From positions 1,488,001-1,552,000 of the forward strand of contig NC_018227.2 in assembly GCF_000304355.2 (NCBI RefSeq): a DNA stretch of 64,000 nt, written 5' to 3'. This stretch comes from Methanoculleus bourgensis MS2. Lineage in GTDB: Archaea; Halobacteriota; Methanomicrobia; Methanomicrobiales; Methanoculleaceae. The number at the start of each line of letters is the position of its first letter. The first letter of the stretch is position 1. This document shows, one piece after another, positions 45,216-54,428 of the stretch. The notes under the pieces were generated by a model. It did no database searches. It was not told the origin of the DNA and was given only the letters and a program-made list of their open reading frames with translations. The translations under genes were made by a program, and so were the position numbers.

Positions 45216-46698
45216 TGCCGGTGGACTGGAGAGGGCTCGAAGAGAGCTGAACCGGAACCCGGGCGGGCGACCCCTCGTCGTCCCGGTATTCGTTGAACTC
45301 CCGCTTCCCGCGGCCCCGCCGGCAGACCTCTACGCCTCCCTCCGGGAAGGCCCGGGATTCCTGCTCGAGTCGCTCGAGGGGGGCGGGAAGTTCGCCCGCT
45401 ACTCGTTCATCTGCACCGCCCCGGCCGCGACCGTCGCCATGACCTCCGACGGTCTGGTGACGGTCTCAGGCGACCCCCGCATACGTGAGATCGCCGGGGA
45501 TATCGAGGCAGCCGATGCCATAGATGCCGTCCGCTCGTTCATGACCCGGTTCCAGGCCGCTCCGGCGCCGCTCCCCCCGTTTTCGGGAGGAGTTGCCGGT
45601 TACTTCTCCTACGACCTCGCCTCGTCGATCTACCCGGCGGTCCTGCCTGGTGCGGTGGAGGAGCCGGTCGCCCGGTTCATGCTGGCGCTGGACTGCCTCG
45701 CCCTCGATCACCAGAGCGGGCGGCTCGCGGTCATCAGGAACCTGCTCATCACCGACGAGGGCGATGCAGAGGAGGAATACTCCAGGGCCGCCGATGCGGT
45801 CGCAGCCGGCGCCGCCCGAATACGCGATCTCTCCCCGGCACGCCCGGCCGACCCGGACCCGGCCGGGGTCGCGGCGTCGTCATCCTGCACCGCTGATGAG
45901 TTCTCGGGCGCGGTCCTGCGGATCAAGGAGCATATCGCGGCAGGCGATATCTTCCAGGCGGTCCTCTCCCGGAGGCTCACCTGCCCCGCCGTGGGCGACC
46001 CGTTCGGCATCTACCGGCGGCTCCGGACGAAAAACCCGAGCCCCTACATGTACTATCTGGACTTCGGGGACCTCACGGTCGCAGGGAGCAGCCCCGAGAT
46101 GCTCGTCCGTGTGGAGGGGGATCGGGTGACGACGGTCCCGATCGCCGGGACCAGGCCGCGGGGATCGACCCCGGCGGAGGACGACCGGCTGGCTGCCGAA
46201 CTCCTCGCCGACGAGAAGGAGCGCGCCGAGCACATCATGCTCGTCGACCTGGCACGGAACGACGTCGGGGCGGTCTCGACGTTCGGGAGCGTCGCGGTGG
46301 AGGGGTTCATGGCCGTCGAGCGGTTCTCGCATGTCCAGCATATCGCCTCCACGGTCTCGGGCACGCTCAGGGAGGGGTGCGACCGCTTCGACGCTCTGCG
46401 GTCCTGTTTCCCGGCGGGGACCGTCTCGGGCGCCCCGAAGGTCAGGGCGATGCAGGTCATCGGAGAGATGGAGGAGCTCAGGCGCGGGGTCTACGCAGGA
46501 GCGGCCGGCTACATCAGTTTCTCAGGCACGATGGACCTTGCGATCGCCATCAGGACGGTCGTCGTCCGGGACGGCGTCGCATCCATCCAGGTGGGGGCCG
46601 GGATCGTGGCCGACTCTGACCCCGGCCGGGAGTGGGCCGAGACCGGGAGCAAGGGGCAGGCGATGCTTGCTGCCCTCGGTGCAACGGAGGTGCAATGA
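45215..46698 (+). CDS. trpE: Anthranilate synthase component I, TrpE, with frame break near its start
   Basis: TrpE converts chorismate to anthranilate with ammonia from TrpG. The conserved protein is encoded from ~45247 (RPLVVPVFVELPLP, then FLLESLEGGGKFARYSF with the Trp-feedback LLES motif) to 46698 (chorismate-binding signature near TVPIAGTRPRG and FPAGTVSGAPKVRAM). That frame has no ATG, GTG or TTG before the ATG at 45439, which would delete ~65 conserved residues. The ATG at 45215, overlapping the trpB2 stop as TGATG, starts [11 protein letters not shown] and stops at 45248. Inserting one base near 45246 joins the two frames (GLEE-x-LNRNPGG). It is either a real lesion, a sequence error or recoding. 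Confidence 0.85.
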
Positions 46699-47280
46699 TG
46701 CGGGTGCTCATCGTCGACGGTTACGGGAGTTTCACCCACAACCTCTGCCAGCAGATCGGGATCCTCGGGGCCGAACCGGTCGTGGTGCAGGGCGATACAC
46801 CGCCCGACCGGCTCAGCTTCGCCGTGTTTGACCGGATCGTCCTCTCACCCGGGCCGGGGCATCCCGGGGATGTTGAGCTCTACCAAGGCGGTCCTCACCA
46901 CGATCAGCCGCACCGTCCCGACGCTCGGGGTCTGCCTCGGCCACCAGGCGATCGGGCTTGCCTTCGGGGCGCAGATCACCCAGGCAGGCAGGCCGATGCA
47001 CGGGAAGCAGTCGGTCGTGCGGCACGACGGTGCCGGGCTCTACGCGGGGGTGGGAAACCCCCTCGTCGCGACACGCTACCACTCGCTCGTCATCGACCCG
47101 GCCACGGTCCCTGACTGCCTCGAAGTGACCGCCCGGAGCGACGACGACGGCGCGGTCATGGGCATCCGGCACCGGGAGTTCCCGATTCACGGGATACAGT
47201 TCCACCCGGAGAGCATCCTCACTCCCGACGGGAACCGGCTGATGGCAAACTTCCTCTCCGGCACGGGGGACCGGGCATGA
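46695..47280 (+). pseudogene. trpG: Anthranilate synthase component II, TrpG, frameshifted
   Basis: Class I glutamine amidotransferase that supplies ammonia to TrpE. It starts MMRVLIVDGYGSF at 46695 (4-base overlap with trpE) and is correct to SPGPGHPGDVE (~46877). From 46879 the family sequence continues in the next frame (STKAVLTTISRTVPTLGVCL, then GHQAIG) to 47280. Removing one base at about 46878 restores one reading frame. The catalytic Cys (GVCLGHQ) and His-Glu (FHPES) lie after the break, so the uninterrupted first frame cannot be active; it ends at 47114 with nonsense sequence. Confidence 0.85.
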
Positions 47281-48293
47281 TCAGGGAGGCGATCGCCCGG
47301 GTCTCCTCCGGCACCGACCTCACCCCGGCAGAGGCGACGGGGGTGATGGAGAAGATCATGCAGGGCGCCGCGACCCCCGCCCAGATCGGCGGGTTCCTCA
47401 CGGCGCTGCGGATGAAGGGGGAGACCGAAACCGAGATCGCGGCGTTCGCCAGGGTGATGCGGGCTGCCGCCGTCCCGGTCTCCCTCCCGGCCCCGGAGGC
47501 GCGGGTCGATACCTGCGGGACCGGGGGTGACGGCGCAGGGACGTTCAACATCAGCACCGCGGCCGCCTTCGTCGCTGCCGGTGCAGGGGTCTCCATCGTG
47601 AAGCACGGGAACCGGGGCGTATCGAGCCGGTGCGGTTCGGCCGACGTCCTCGAGGCGCTCGGGGTCGCGGTCACGACACCGCCCGACCGGATCCCGGGCG
47701 TTCTCGCGGCTGCCGGGATCGCGTTCCTCTTCGCCCCGGTCTACCACCCGGCGATGCAGCACGCCCGGTCGGCCAGGCAGGAGATCGGGATCAGGACGGT
47801 CTTCAACCTCCTCGGCCCCCTCACGAACCCGGGCCGCGTCGGGGCACACCTGCTCGGCGTCTACGATCCCCGCCTGACCGCCCCGGTCGCCCGGGTGCTC
47901 GGGGACCTCGGGGCCAGGCGGGCGATGGTTGTCCATGGCGCGGGTCTGGACGAGATCGCGACGACCGGGCCGACGGTCGTCGCGGAGCTCAGGGACGGGG
48001 CGATCCGGACCTACACCCTCGACTGCACCGAATTTGGGATCCCACGGGCGCCCGCCGCCGCCCTCCGGGGCGGCGGGCCTGAGGAGAACGCCCGGATCCT
48101 CCTCTCGGTCCTCGCAGGCGATGGGGGGCCGGCACGGGATATCGTCCTCCTCAACGCCGGGGCGGCGGTCTACATCGGTGGGAAGACCGCCGATCTCGCC
48201 GGGGGAATCGCCCGTGCGGCTGAGTCGATCGACTCGGGGGCTGCGCTCGACCGGCTCCAGCGGTTGATCGAGGTTGCCGGGGGTGCGTCGTGA
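47277..48293 (+). CDS. trpD: Anthranilate phosphoribosyltransferase
   Basis: 338-residue TrpD, which joins anthranilate and PRPP. It has the PRPP-binding signature [37 protein letters not shown], and LGPLTNPG later on. It is intact and full length. The start overlaps the end of trpG by 4 bases (ATGA). Confidence 0.95.
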   Translation: MIREAIARVSSGTDLTPAEATGVMEKIMQGAATPAQIGGFLTALRMKGETETEIAAFARVMRAAAVPVSLPAPEARVDTCGTGGDGAGTFNISTAAAFVAAGAGVSIVKHGNRGVSSRCGSADVLEALGVAVTTPPDRIPGVLAAAGIAFLFAPVYHPAMQHARSARQEIGIRTVFNLLGPLTNPGRVGAHLLGVYDPRLTAPVARVLGDLGARRAMVVHGAGLDEIATTGPTVVAELRDGAIRTYTLDCTEFGIPRAPAAALRGGGPEENARILLSVLAGDGGPARDIVLLNAGAAVYIGGKTADLAGGIARAAESIDSGAALDRLQRLIEVAGGAS

Positions 48294-49045
48294 TCATCGA
48301 CGAGATCCTCCGGAGCACGAGGGAGCGGGTGGCGACGATCCCGGCCGACATCCACCAGATCCATCCCGTCCCGGCCCGGAGCCTCGCGGACGCGATCCGC
48401 GCCTGCACCGACCGCATCGCAATCATCGCTGAGGTGAAGTACGCCTCCCCCTCGGGTGGGCGGGCGGCATGCACCTCCCCGCCGGAGGCGCTGGCAGCCG
48501 AGTTTGCCGCCGCTGGAGCGGTAGGGGTCTCGGTCCTGACCGAACCCTCGTTCTTCGGGGGGAGCGCCGCAAACCTCGTCCGCGTCCGCGCCGCGGTCCC
48601 CCTCCCGGTGCTCAGGAAGGACTTCATCGTCGACGAGCGGCAGGTCGCCGAGACCCGGGCGATGGGGGCCGACGCGATCCTCCTGATCGCCCGGGTGCTC
48701 GGTGACGGCCTCCCCCGGTTCGTGGACGCCGCCCACGAGGCAGGGCTTGACGCGCTGGTGGAGGTCCGGAACCGCGACGAGGTTGAGATGGCGCTCGCCA
48801 CCGGGGCGGACCTGGTCGGGATCAACAACCGCGATCTCGGCACGCTCAAGGTCGACCTCTCCACCACGCGGCGGCTTGCCGGATTCATCAGGGACGAGGG
48901 GAGGCTCGTCGTCTCTGAGAGCGGGATCCTCTGGCCCTACGATGTCCGGAGCCTCAGGGACTGCTGCGACGCCTTCCTCATCGGGTCGGCGATCATGAAC
49001 GCCCGGGACCGGAGGAGAAGACTGGAGGGGTTTGTATTCGCGTGA
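48290..49045 (+). CDS. trpC: Indole-3-glycerol-phosphate synthase
   Basis: 251-residue TIM-barrel enzyme. Marks are [11 protein letters not shown] near the N-terminus, [48 protein letters not shown] and VVSESGI. It starts with GTG at 48290, overlapping the trpD stop by 4 bases. Intact. Confidence 0.94.
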   Translation: MIIDEILRSTRERVATIPADIHQIHPVPARSLADAIRACTDRIAIIAEVKYASPSGGRAACTSPPEALAAEFAAAGAVGVSVLTEPSFFGGSAANLVRVRAAVPLPVLRKDFIVDERQVAETRAMGADAILLIARVLGDGLPRFVDAAHEAGLDALVEVRNRDEVEMALATGADLVGINNRDLGTLKVDLSTTRRLAGFIRDEGRLVVSESGILWPYDVRSLRDCCDAFLIGSAIMNARDRRRRLEGFVFA

Positions 49046-49614
49046 AGGTCTGCGGCGTCACCACGGTCGGCGACGCCCTCATGGCCGCTGATTTTGGGGC
49101 CGACGCGATCGGTGTCGTGCTTGAAAGCCCCTCTCCCCGGTCGGTCTCACCGGAGCGGGCGGCAGCGATCTTTGCCGCCGTCGGCCCCCTGGCCGTCACG
49201 GTCGCGGTGACGGCGACCACATCAGCCGCCGGGATCGAGGGGATCCTCAGGCTGCGGCCGGGCGTGGTCCAGGTGCCAGCAGACTGCGAGGTTCCGCCCG
49301 GTGCCGGGGTCAGGGTCATCAGGTCGGTCGCACCCGGCGACCCGGTCCCGGAGAACTGCGACGCCGTGGTGGTCGACGGAAGCCGGGGGACCGGGATGGA
49401 GTTCGATGAAGATTATGCCGGGTGGGTCATGGCGCAATCAGCGGTGCCGGTGATCCTCGCCGGCGGGCTTACGCCGGAGAACGTCAGGAACGCGATAGAT
49501 GCCCTCCGCCCCTACGGGGTGGACGTCGCCTCGGGGGTGGAGTCACGCCCCGGCGTGAAGGACCCCCGACGGGTCAGGGCGTTTCTTCTGACATGCAGGG
49601 AGAGTGGTGTATGA
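49042..49614 (+). CDS. trpF: Phosphoribosylanthranilate isomerase
   Basis: 190-residue TrpF with a GTG start at 49042. The N-terminal [20 protein letters not shown] with the catalytic Cys, [15 protein letters not shown], and the C-terminal [11 protein letters not shown] and [19 protein letters not shown] are the family pattern. It is slightly shorter than bacterial TrpF (~200). The start overlaps trpC by 4 bases and the end overlaps trpB by 4 bases. Intact. Confidence 0.93.
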   Translation: MKVCGVTTVGDALMAADFGADAIGVVLESPSPRSVSPERAAAIFAAVGPLAVTVAVTATTSAAGIEGILRLRPGVVQVPADCEVPPGAGVRVIRSVAPGDPVPENCDAVVVDGSRGTGMEFDEDYAGWVMAQSAVPVILAGGLTPENVRNAIDALRPYGVDVASGVESRPGVKDPRRVRAFLLTCRESGV

Positions 49615-50780
49615 TACAAAGTCGATTCGGAGCGTTCGGGGGGCAGTACGTCCCCGAGACGCTGATGGAAGCGCTCATGGAGCTCGATGAGGCCTACCGC
49701 CGGGCCAGGGAAGACCCGGCTTTCGTAAGTAGGCTCTCGTTCTACCTGACCGAGTACGCGGGGAGGGAGACCCCGCTCACCTTCTGTGAGAACCTCTCCC
49801 GCGACCTCGGGTGCCGGGTCTACCTGAAGCGGGAGGACCTGCTCCACGGTGGAGCGCACAAATTAAACAACACCCTCGGCCAGGGGCTGCTCGCAGAGTT
49901 CATGGGCAAACGCCGGCTCATCGCCGAGACCGGGGCCGGGCAGCACGGTGTGGCGACCGCGATGGCTGGTGCGGTCCTCGGTCTCCCGGTCGAGGTCTAC
50001 ATGGGCGAGGTCGATACAGAGCGGCAGCGGTTGAACGTCTACCGGATGCGCCTCCTCGGCGCCACGGTCCACCCGGTCGCTGCAGGGACCAGAACCCTGA
50101 AGGACGCGGTGAACGAGGCGATGCGGGACTGGGTGACGAACGTCCGCGACACTCACTACCTGCTCGGCTCCTGCGTGGGGCCGCACCCCTTCCCCTCGAT
50201 CGTCAGGGACTTCCAGTCGGTTATCGGGGAGGAGACGAGGCGGCAGGTCCTTGACCGGGAGGGGAGGCTCCCTGACATGATCGTCGCCTGCGTCGGCGGG
50301 GGATCGAACGCCGCCGGTATGTTTGCACCGTTCATCGGCGCCGGCCCCGCCCTCGTCGGTGTCGAGGCTGCCGGGGACGGCCTTTCGACCCCCCGGCACG
50401 GGGCGTCGATCTGCGGGGGTTCGCCCGGGATCTTCCAGGGAGCGCTCTCCTACCTCCTCCAGGACGGCGACGGGCAGGTGCGGGAGACCCATTCGGTCGC
50501 GGCAGGCCTCGATTACCCGGGCGTCGGCCCTGAACACGCCTTCTGGAAGGAGCGGGGAGCGGTCAGGTACGAGGCCGTCACCGACCGGGAGGCGCTGGAC
50601 GCGTTCCGCTACCTCTCCCGGCGGGAGGGGATCATCCCGGCGCTCGAGTCTGCCCATGCGGTCGCCTACGCCTGCCGGGCCGCCGCTGACCTCAGTCCTG
50701 ACGGCATCCTCGTGATCAACCTCTCGGGCCGGGGCGACAAGGATGTCCCTGACGTGGCCCGGCTGGACGGGGTGGCCTGA
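49611..50780 (+). CDS. trpB: Tryptophan synthase beta subunit TrpB (TrpB1)
   Basis: 389-residue canonical beta subunit. It begins [18 protein letters not shown]; the PLP Lys is Lys84 in [25 protein letters not shown] and [12 protein letters not shown] follow. It partners TrpA, encoded next with a 1-base overlap. With trpB2 at the operon head, one transcript carries two beta-type genes. Confidence 0.95.
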   Translation: MIQSRFGAFGGQYVPETLMEALMELDEAYRRAREDPAFVSRLSFYLTEYAGRETPLTFCENLSRDLGCRVYLKREDLLHGGAHKLNNTLGQGLLAEFMGKRRLIAETGAGQHGVATAMAGAVLGLPVEVYMGEVDTERQRLNVYRMRLLGATVHPVAAGTRTLKDAVNEAMRDWVTNVRDTHYLLGSCVGPHPFPSIVRDFQSVIGEETRRQVLDREGRLPDMIVACVGGGSNAAGMFAPFIGAGPALVGVEAAGDGLSTPRHGASICGGSPGIFQGALSYLLQDGDGQVRETHSVAAGLDYPGVGPEHAFWKERGAVRYEAVTDREALDAFRYLSRREGIIPALESAHAVAYACRAAADLSPDGILVINLSGRGDKDVPDVARLDGVA

Positions 50781-51568
50781 TGAGCAGGCTCTCCGCCGCA
50801 TTCGCGGGCCGGAACGGTCCGACATTCGTCGGGTTCCTGGTCGCCGGAGACCCTGACCCGGCAACGTCGCTTACCGTCGCGAAGGCGATGATCGATGCCG
50901 GGGCCGGTATCCTCGAGGTCGCCGTCCCCTTCTCTGACCCCATGGCCGACGGCCCGGTCATCCAGCAGGCCCACGAGCGGGCGCTCGCCGCCGGGATGAC
51001 CCCGGATGCGACGTTCGACCTGGTGCGGGCGATCCGGGGTTACGCCCCGGTGCCGGTCGTCCTCTTTACGTATGCAAACATCGTCTTCCGGCAGGGGTGG
51101 GACCGGTTCGCCGTCCGGGCCGCGGGGGCGGGGGCCGACGGCCTTCTGGTCGTCGACCTCCCGCCCGAAGAGTCCGGGGACCTCTCGGCAGCCGCGGCCC
51201 GGCATGGTCTTGACCTCATCAGGCTCATCGCCCCGACGACATCGGCGGCCCGCCGGCGGCAGATCCTCGCCGGTGCGTCGGGGTTCGTCTACCTGGTCGC
51301 GGTCGAGGGGGTGACCGGTGTCCGGGACAACCTCCCGGCGCACCTTGCAGGCCTGATCGGGACACTCAGGCAGGAGACAGACCTCCCGCTTGCCGTCGGG
51401 TTCGGGGTCTCCCGGCCCGGGCACGTCCGGGCGATAGCGACCGCCGGTGCGGACGCGGTCGTCGTCGGGAGCGCCGTTGTCCGGGTCATCGGGGAGAGCC
51501 CCGGCGGCGGGGAGGAGATGGTGCAGGCGGTCCGGGACTACGTTGCCGGGATGACGGGGCGGCCATGA
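50780..51568 (+). CDS. trpA: Tryptophan synthase alpha subunit
   Basis: 262-residue TIM-barrel alpha subunit that cleaves indole-3-glycerol phosphate to indole. The catalytic acids are present as Glu46 (GILEVAVPFSD) and Asp57 (PMADGP). VAVEGVTGVRDNL and AVGFGVSRPGHVRAI are also family features. The ATG overlaps the trpB stop by one base (TGATG), and the end overlaps the next gene by 4 bases. Confidence 0.95.
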   Translation: MSRLSAAFAGRNGPTFVGFLVAGDPDPATSLTVAKAMIDAGAGILEVAVPFSDPMADGPVIQQAHERALAAGMTPDATFDLVRAIRGYAPVPVVLFTYANIVFRQGWDRFAVRAAGAGADGLLVVDLPPEESGDLSAAAARHGLDLIRLIAPTTSAARRRQILAGASGFVYLVAVEGVTGVRDNLPAHLAGLIGTLRQETDLPLAVGFGVSRPGHVRAIATAGADAVVVGSAVVRVIGESPGGGEEMVQAVRDYVAGMTGRP

Positions 51569-52668
51569 CGACCGTCGGTCTCCTGACAAACCCCATCGCC
51601 GGGATGGGCGGCGCCGTGGGGCTCAAGGGGACTGACGGCCAGGCCGCGGAGGCGCTCCGCCGGGGGGCGGTCCCCCGGGCTTCCTCCCGGGCCGCCGAAG
51701 CCCTCAGGCTCCTTGCGGGTCGGGGTATCCGGTTCCTCACGCCCGCCGGGGCGATGGGGGCCGATGCCCTCGATGCGGCGGGGATCACAGGGTATGAGGT
51801 TGTCTTCACCCCCGGAGAGCCGACGACGGCCGCGGATACCCGGGAAGCCTGCAGGGCGTTCGCCGCCGCCAGGGTCGACCTGATCCTCTTCTGCGGCGGC
51901 GACGGGACCGCCCGTGACGTCCTCGATGCGGTGGGGCGGTCGGTGCCCGTCCTCGGGATCCCGGCCGGGGTGAAGATGTACTCGGCGGTCTTTGCGGTCA
52001 ACCCTGCCGCGGCCGCCGCGGTCGTCATCGGGCTTGATGCGGCCCGGCTCCGCGACGCCGATGTCCTCGACGTCGATGAGGAGGCCTACCGGGAAGGGAG
52101 GCTTGCGGTCAGGTTCTACGGGGCGGCACGGGTTCCTTACCTCCCGGGGCGGGTCCAGGGGGCGAAGGCGGTCTTTGAGGAGGTCGACGACGAGCGGGCG
52201 AAGCGAGAGATCGCCAGGTTCATCGCTGAGGTGATGAACCCGGAGATCCTCTATATCGTCGGCGCCGGGAGCACCACAGAGGCGATCCTTGCGCAGATCG
52301 GACTCGAGGGGACGCTGCTCGGCGTCGACCTGGTCATGAACGGAAGAGTAGTCGCAAAGGACGCCGACGAGCGGACGATCCTCTCCCATCTTACGGGTGC
52401 GGCCGCCGCACGGATCATCGCAAGCCCCATCGGGGCGCAGGGGTTCATCCTCGGCCGGGGGAACCAGCAGATCAGCCCGGCGGTGGTCAGGCGGGCCGGC
52501 GGTCCCGGGAGGATCATCGTGGTGGGGACACCGGCAAAACTCGCCGGGACCCCGGCGCTCTACGTGGACAGCGGCGATCCGGCGCTGGATGGGGAGTTCG
52601 GGGACTCGATTGCGGTGGTATCAGGCTACCGGATCGCACAGCGGAAGCGGGTCGCCCATCACCGCTGA
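51565..52668 (+). CDS. ATP-NAD kinase-like protein (COG3199 group)
   Basis: 367-residue protein of the NAD kinase/diacylglycerol kinase superfamily. It has TVGLLTNPIAGMGGAVGLKG at the N-terminus, the GGDGTARDVL motif (~113-122) and GIPAGVKMYSAVFAVNP. This long form differs from ordinary NAD kinases and has no proven substrate to my knowledge. Its start overlaps trpA by 4 bases, so it is translated as the ninth gene of the trp operon. It converges on the PHP gene with 4 bases between stops. Confidence 0.85.
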   Translation: MTTVGLLTNPIAGMGGAVGLKGTDGQAAEALRRGAVPRASSRAAEALRLLAGRGIRFLTPAGAMGADALDAAGITGYEVVFTPGEPTTAADTREACRAFAAARVDLILFCGGDGTARDVLDAVGRSVPVLGIPAGVKMYSAVFAVNPAAAAAVVIGLDAARLRDADVLDVDEEAYREGRLAVRFYGAARVPYLPGRVQGAKAVFEEVDDERAKREIARFIAEVMNPEILYIVGAGSTTEAILAQIGLEGTLLGVDLVMNGRVVAKDADERTILSHLTGAAAARIIASPIGAQGFILGRGNQQISPAVVRRAGGPGRIIVVGTPAKLAGTPALYVDSGDPALDGEFGDSIAVVSGYRIAQRKRVAHHR

Positions 52669-52672
52669 GGGG

Positions 52673-53320
52673 TCATCTTTCGTTCGCCGGGCGGCACCAT
52701 ACGGGAGCGTCCTTCAGGTTCAAAAGAAGGTCGCCCGGCCCCTCGAAGGGGGCGACGGCGACAAACGCTCCGGCAAACTCGATGTGGGTGTGGGCGTCCG
52801 AGCCGGCAGAGACCGGTTTTTTATGCTCACCGGCGAACGCCCGGGCTTCGATGTCTGCTTCCGGTGAGCGGTTCCGGGCGTTGTAGCCCTCGACGATATC
52901 GATCCGGTCGATGACGTCCTGCAGGACCCCTTGATCGATCGTGCACAACCGGTGGGTGCAGAAGGGGTGCGGGACGATGGAGAGGGCACCCTGGTCGTCT
53001 ATGGCGTCAAGAGTCTCCGCGGCCGAGAGGCCGGGAGGGATCTCTTCGGTGAGGAACGCACCGATGATCTCGCCGTCCCGGGTGAGGATCTCTTCGGCGA
53101 GGATCTCCAGGATATCAGGGTCCTGCCTCCTGATCCGGGAATACACCTCCCGGGACCCCGCGATGCTGTTGTGGTCGCAGACCAGCGGGAGGATGCCCGA
53201 CCTCTCCCATGCCCGGACGATGGCGCCCACGCTCACCACCGAGTCGATGGAGTAGTCAGAGTGGACATGCATGTCGAGGAGCACGGTCTCGTTCGGGGCC
53301 CGGGGTACTGGTTGAGTCAT
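52673..53320 (-). CDS. PHP-domain metal-dependent phosphoesterase
   Basis: 215-residue PHP protein. Metal-binding motifs in order are DMHVHSDYSIDS (~16-27), CDHNSIAGS, an Asp/Glu-rich centre (EILAEEILTRDGE), IVPHPFCTHRL and AGSDAHTHIEF. The family includes histidinol phosphatase-like and nucleotide-hydrolysing enzymes; the substrate is unknown. It is convergent with the NAD-kinase-like gene, and its upstream side is the repeat-filled gap at 53.3-54.4 kb. Confidence 0.88.
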   Translation of the reverse strand: MTQPVPRAPNETVLLDMHVHSDYSIDSVVSVGAIVRAWERSGILPLVCDHNSIAGSREVYSRIRRQDPDILEILAEEILTRDGEIIGAFLTEEIPPGLSAAETLDAIDDQGALSIVPHPFCTHRLCTIDQGVLQDVIDRIDIVEGYNARNRSPEADIEARAFAGEHKKPVSAGSDAHTHIEFAGAFVAVAPFEGPGDLLLNLKDAPVWCRPANER

Positions 53321-53442
53321 AAAAAGGTCATCATCCGTGGGGGAACCGGGATCTCCCGGTGCAGGTCTCTATACAATAGTTGGTAGAACAATATTTGTCT
53401 TTCCCGGTATGGAGAACTATTGCACCGCTGCGGTTGATATCT

Positions 53443-53694
53443 ACTAGTACATCGATTCCAAATTGACAGACTATATCGGGCCTTCGTCCCATCCCCCGCG
53501 GAGCGCTCCCCTTCGTCCCCCCACCCCGCCCGCGCTTCGCGCTCCTCCCCCGCCCCTACCGGGGGCGGGGGCAGTACCCGGGCGTATATCCGGTGGAAAG
53601 CCGTCCTTCGGGATGCAAACCCCCGGATAGTGTGAAAAAAGGTCGATACTCTCCTCCGTTGAGCGTGCCGGTAATTTGGAATCATTGTACTAGT
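53443..53694. mobile_element. MITE-like element with ~22-bp terminal inverted repeats
   Basis: The left end has ACTAGTACA then GATTCCAAATT (53443-53464). The right end is the reverse complement with two mismatches (AATTTGGAATC then TGTACTAGT, 53673-53694). The 252-bp unit has no coding capacity; its middle (53490-53600) is an inverted half-copy of repeat R1 (GCGGGGGAGG-type blocks and GGGGGCGGGGGCAGTACCCG). No clear target duplication is seen next to the ends. Confidence 0.55.
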
Positions 53695-53815
53695 GCTCTT
53701 TGTCATCTTAAACCCAAAAATCCGACGTCACCTTCGCGATCTTCGCGACTTCGCGTGAGGTTGTAGCGGGCTCCCCGTCTTCATATGTGGCAATTGGCAT
53801 TCCACCTCGTGCATC

Positions 53816-53909
53816 GAAATCTTCAAAATAAAGTGACACGATGCACTAGTGCCAAGTCAACGACAAATTGTCGCAATAGTGCACCGTGTCATCTTATTTT
53901 AGAGATTTT
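53816..53909. repeat. Large imperfect palindrome
   Basis: Left arm at ~53816-53850 (AAATCTTC, then AAAATAA, GTGACACGATGCACTA) is matched by the complement of ~53874-53909 (TAGTGCACCGTGTCAT, then TTATTTTAGAGATTT). About 36 bp per arm and a ~23-base loop that itself holds GACAAATTGTC, a small palindrome. It overlaps the left end of the next inverted-repeat unit. Confidence 0.65.
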
Positions 53910-54155
53910 TGGAACCTTGTTGTCATCTTCAATGTAGAGATCTCCCGTCTCTCTTCGCGTCTTCGCGTCTTCGCGTGATGGGTAATAGAGAGTACCAACG
54001 TCTCACGCGAAGCCGCGAAGGGCGCGAAGGGGCGTTGCAGGGGATTATACCGAACTTCGCGGTCTCCCGCGTGGCTTTCTGCGTGAGACCAGAGTGCCCA
54101 TCCCAGCAGCACGAGCACGCCCATATCCGACGTTGAATGATTGACTTGGCACTAG
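53846..54155. mobile_element. Second MITE-like unit with 15-bp perfect inverted ends
   Basis: CTAGTGCCAAGTCAA at 53846-53860 and its exact reverse complement TTGACTTGGCACTAG at 54141-54155 bound a 310-bp segment. Its interior holds repeat R2 (TCTTCGCGTCTTCGCGTCTT at 53956; CACGCGAAGCCGCGAAGGGC at 54004). No transposase is encoded. It may be a relic of an insertion sequence with only the ends kept. Confidence 0.55.
53943..54105. repeat. Dispersed repeat R2 copy
   Basis: TCTTCGCGTCTTCGCGTGAT at 53962-53981 and CACGCGAAGCCGCGAAGGGC at 54004 face each other as an inverted pair, followed by CGCGGTCTCCCGCGTGGCTT and GCGTGAGACC. A shorter relative (CTTCGCGATCTTCGCGACTT, then CGCGTGAGGTTG) lies at 53732-53766, outside the 15-bp ends. 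Confidence 0.65.
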
Positions 54156-54410
54156 ATTATTTCACCTAATTTTACAGGTTCTGGTGCGGATCACCGCCCC
54201 AACACCCCGGGGTGCCTCTCGCGTCGCCGTGAAGCACGTGATGGGGTGCGAAACACTCATGAGGCTACCCCTCATGCTGCACAGATGAAAACGACCTCCT
54301 GGTTGGGGGTGGTTGCAGGATAGACCCGGTCTGTCTTTTCCGCCAGGCTCGCCCCGGGCAGTGGACCGTGGTGGGCTCGCCCCCTCCCCGCAGGCGGCGG
54401 AACTCGAAGA
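54156..54410 (-). repeat. Dispersed repeat R1, inverted copy
   Basis: The end signature TTATTTCACCTAATTTTACA is followed by GGTTCTGGTGCGGATCAC at 54179, the block CCTCATGCTGCACAGATGAA at 54268, the core GCAGTGGACCGTGGTGG at 54358-54374, and CTCGCCCCCTCCCC after it. The order matches the copy at 8.56-8.78 kb. It stands just downstream of the TPR gene stop at 54429. Confidence 0.7.
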
Positions 54411-54428
54411 CCCAGGGGCCGGCGTCCC

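Noticed and set aside
49422-49610. Upstream extension of trpB
   Set aside because: The open frame overlaps trpF; the family N-terminus and the 4-base overlap fix the start at 49611.
53321-54428. CRISPR array
   Set aside because: Repeats in the gap are inverted pairs of different sequence without regular spacers; no cas gene is in the window.
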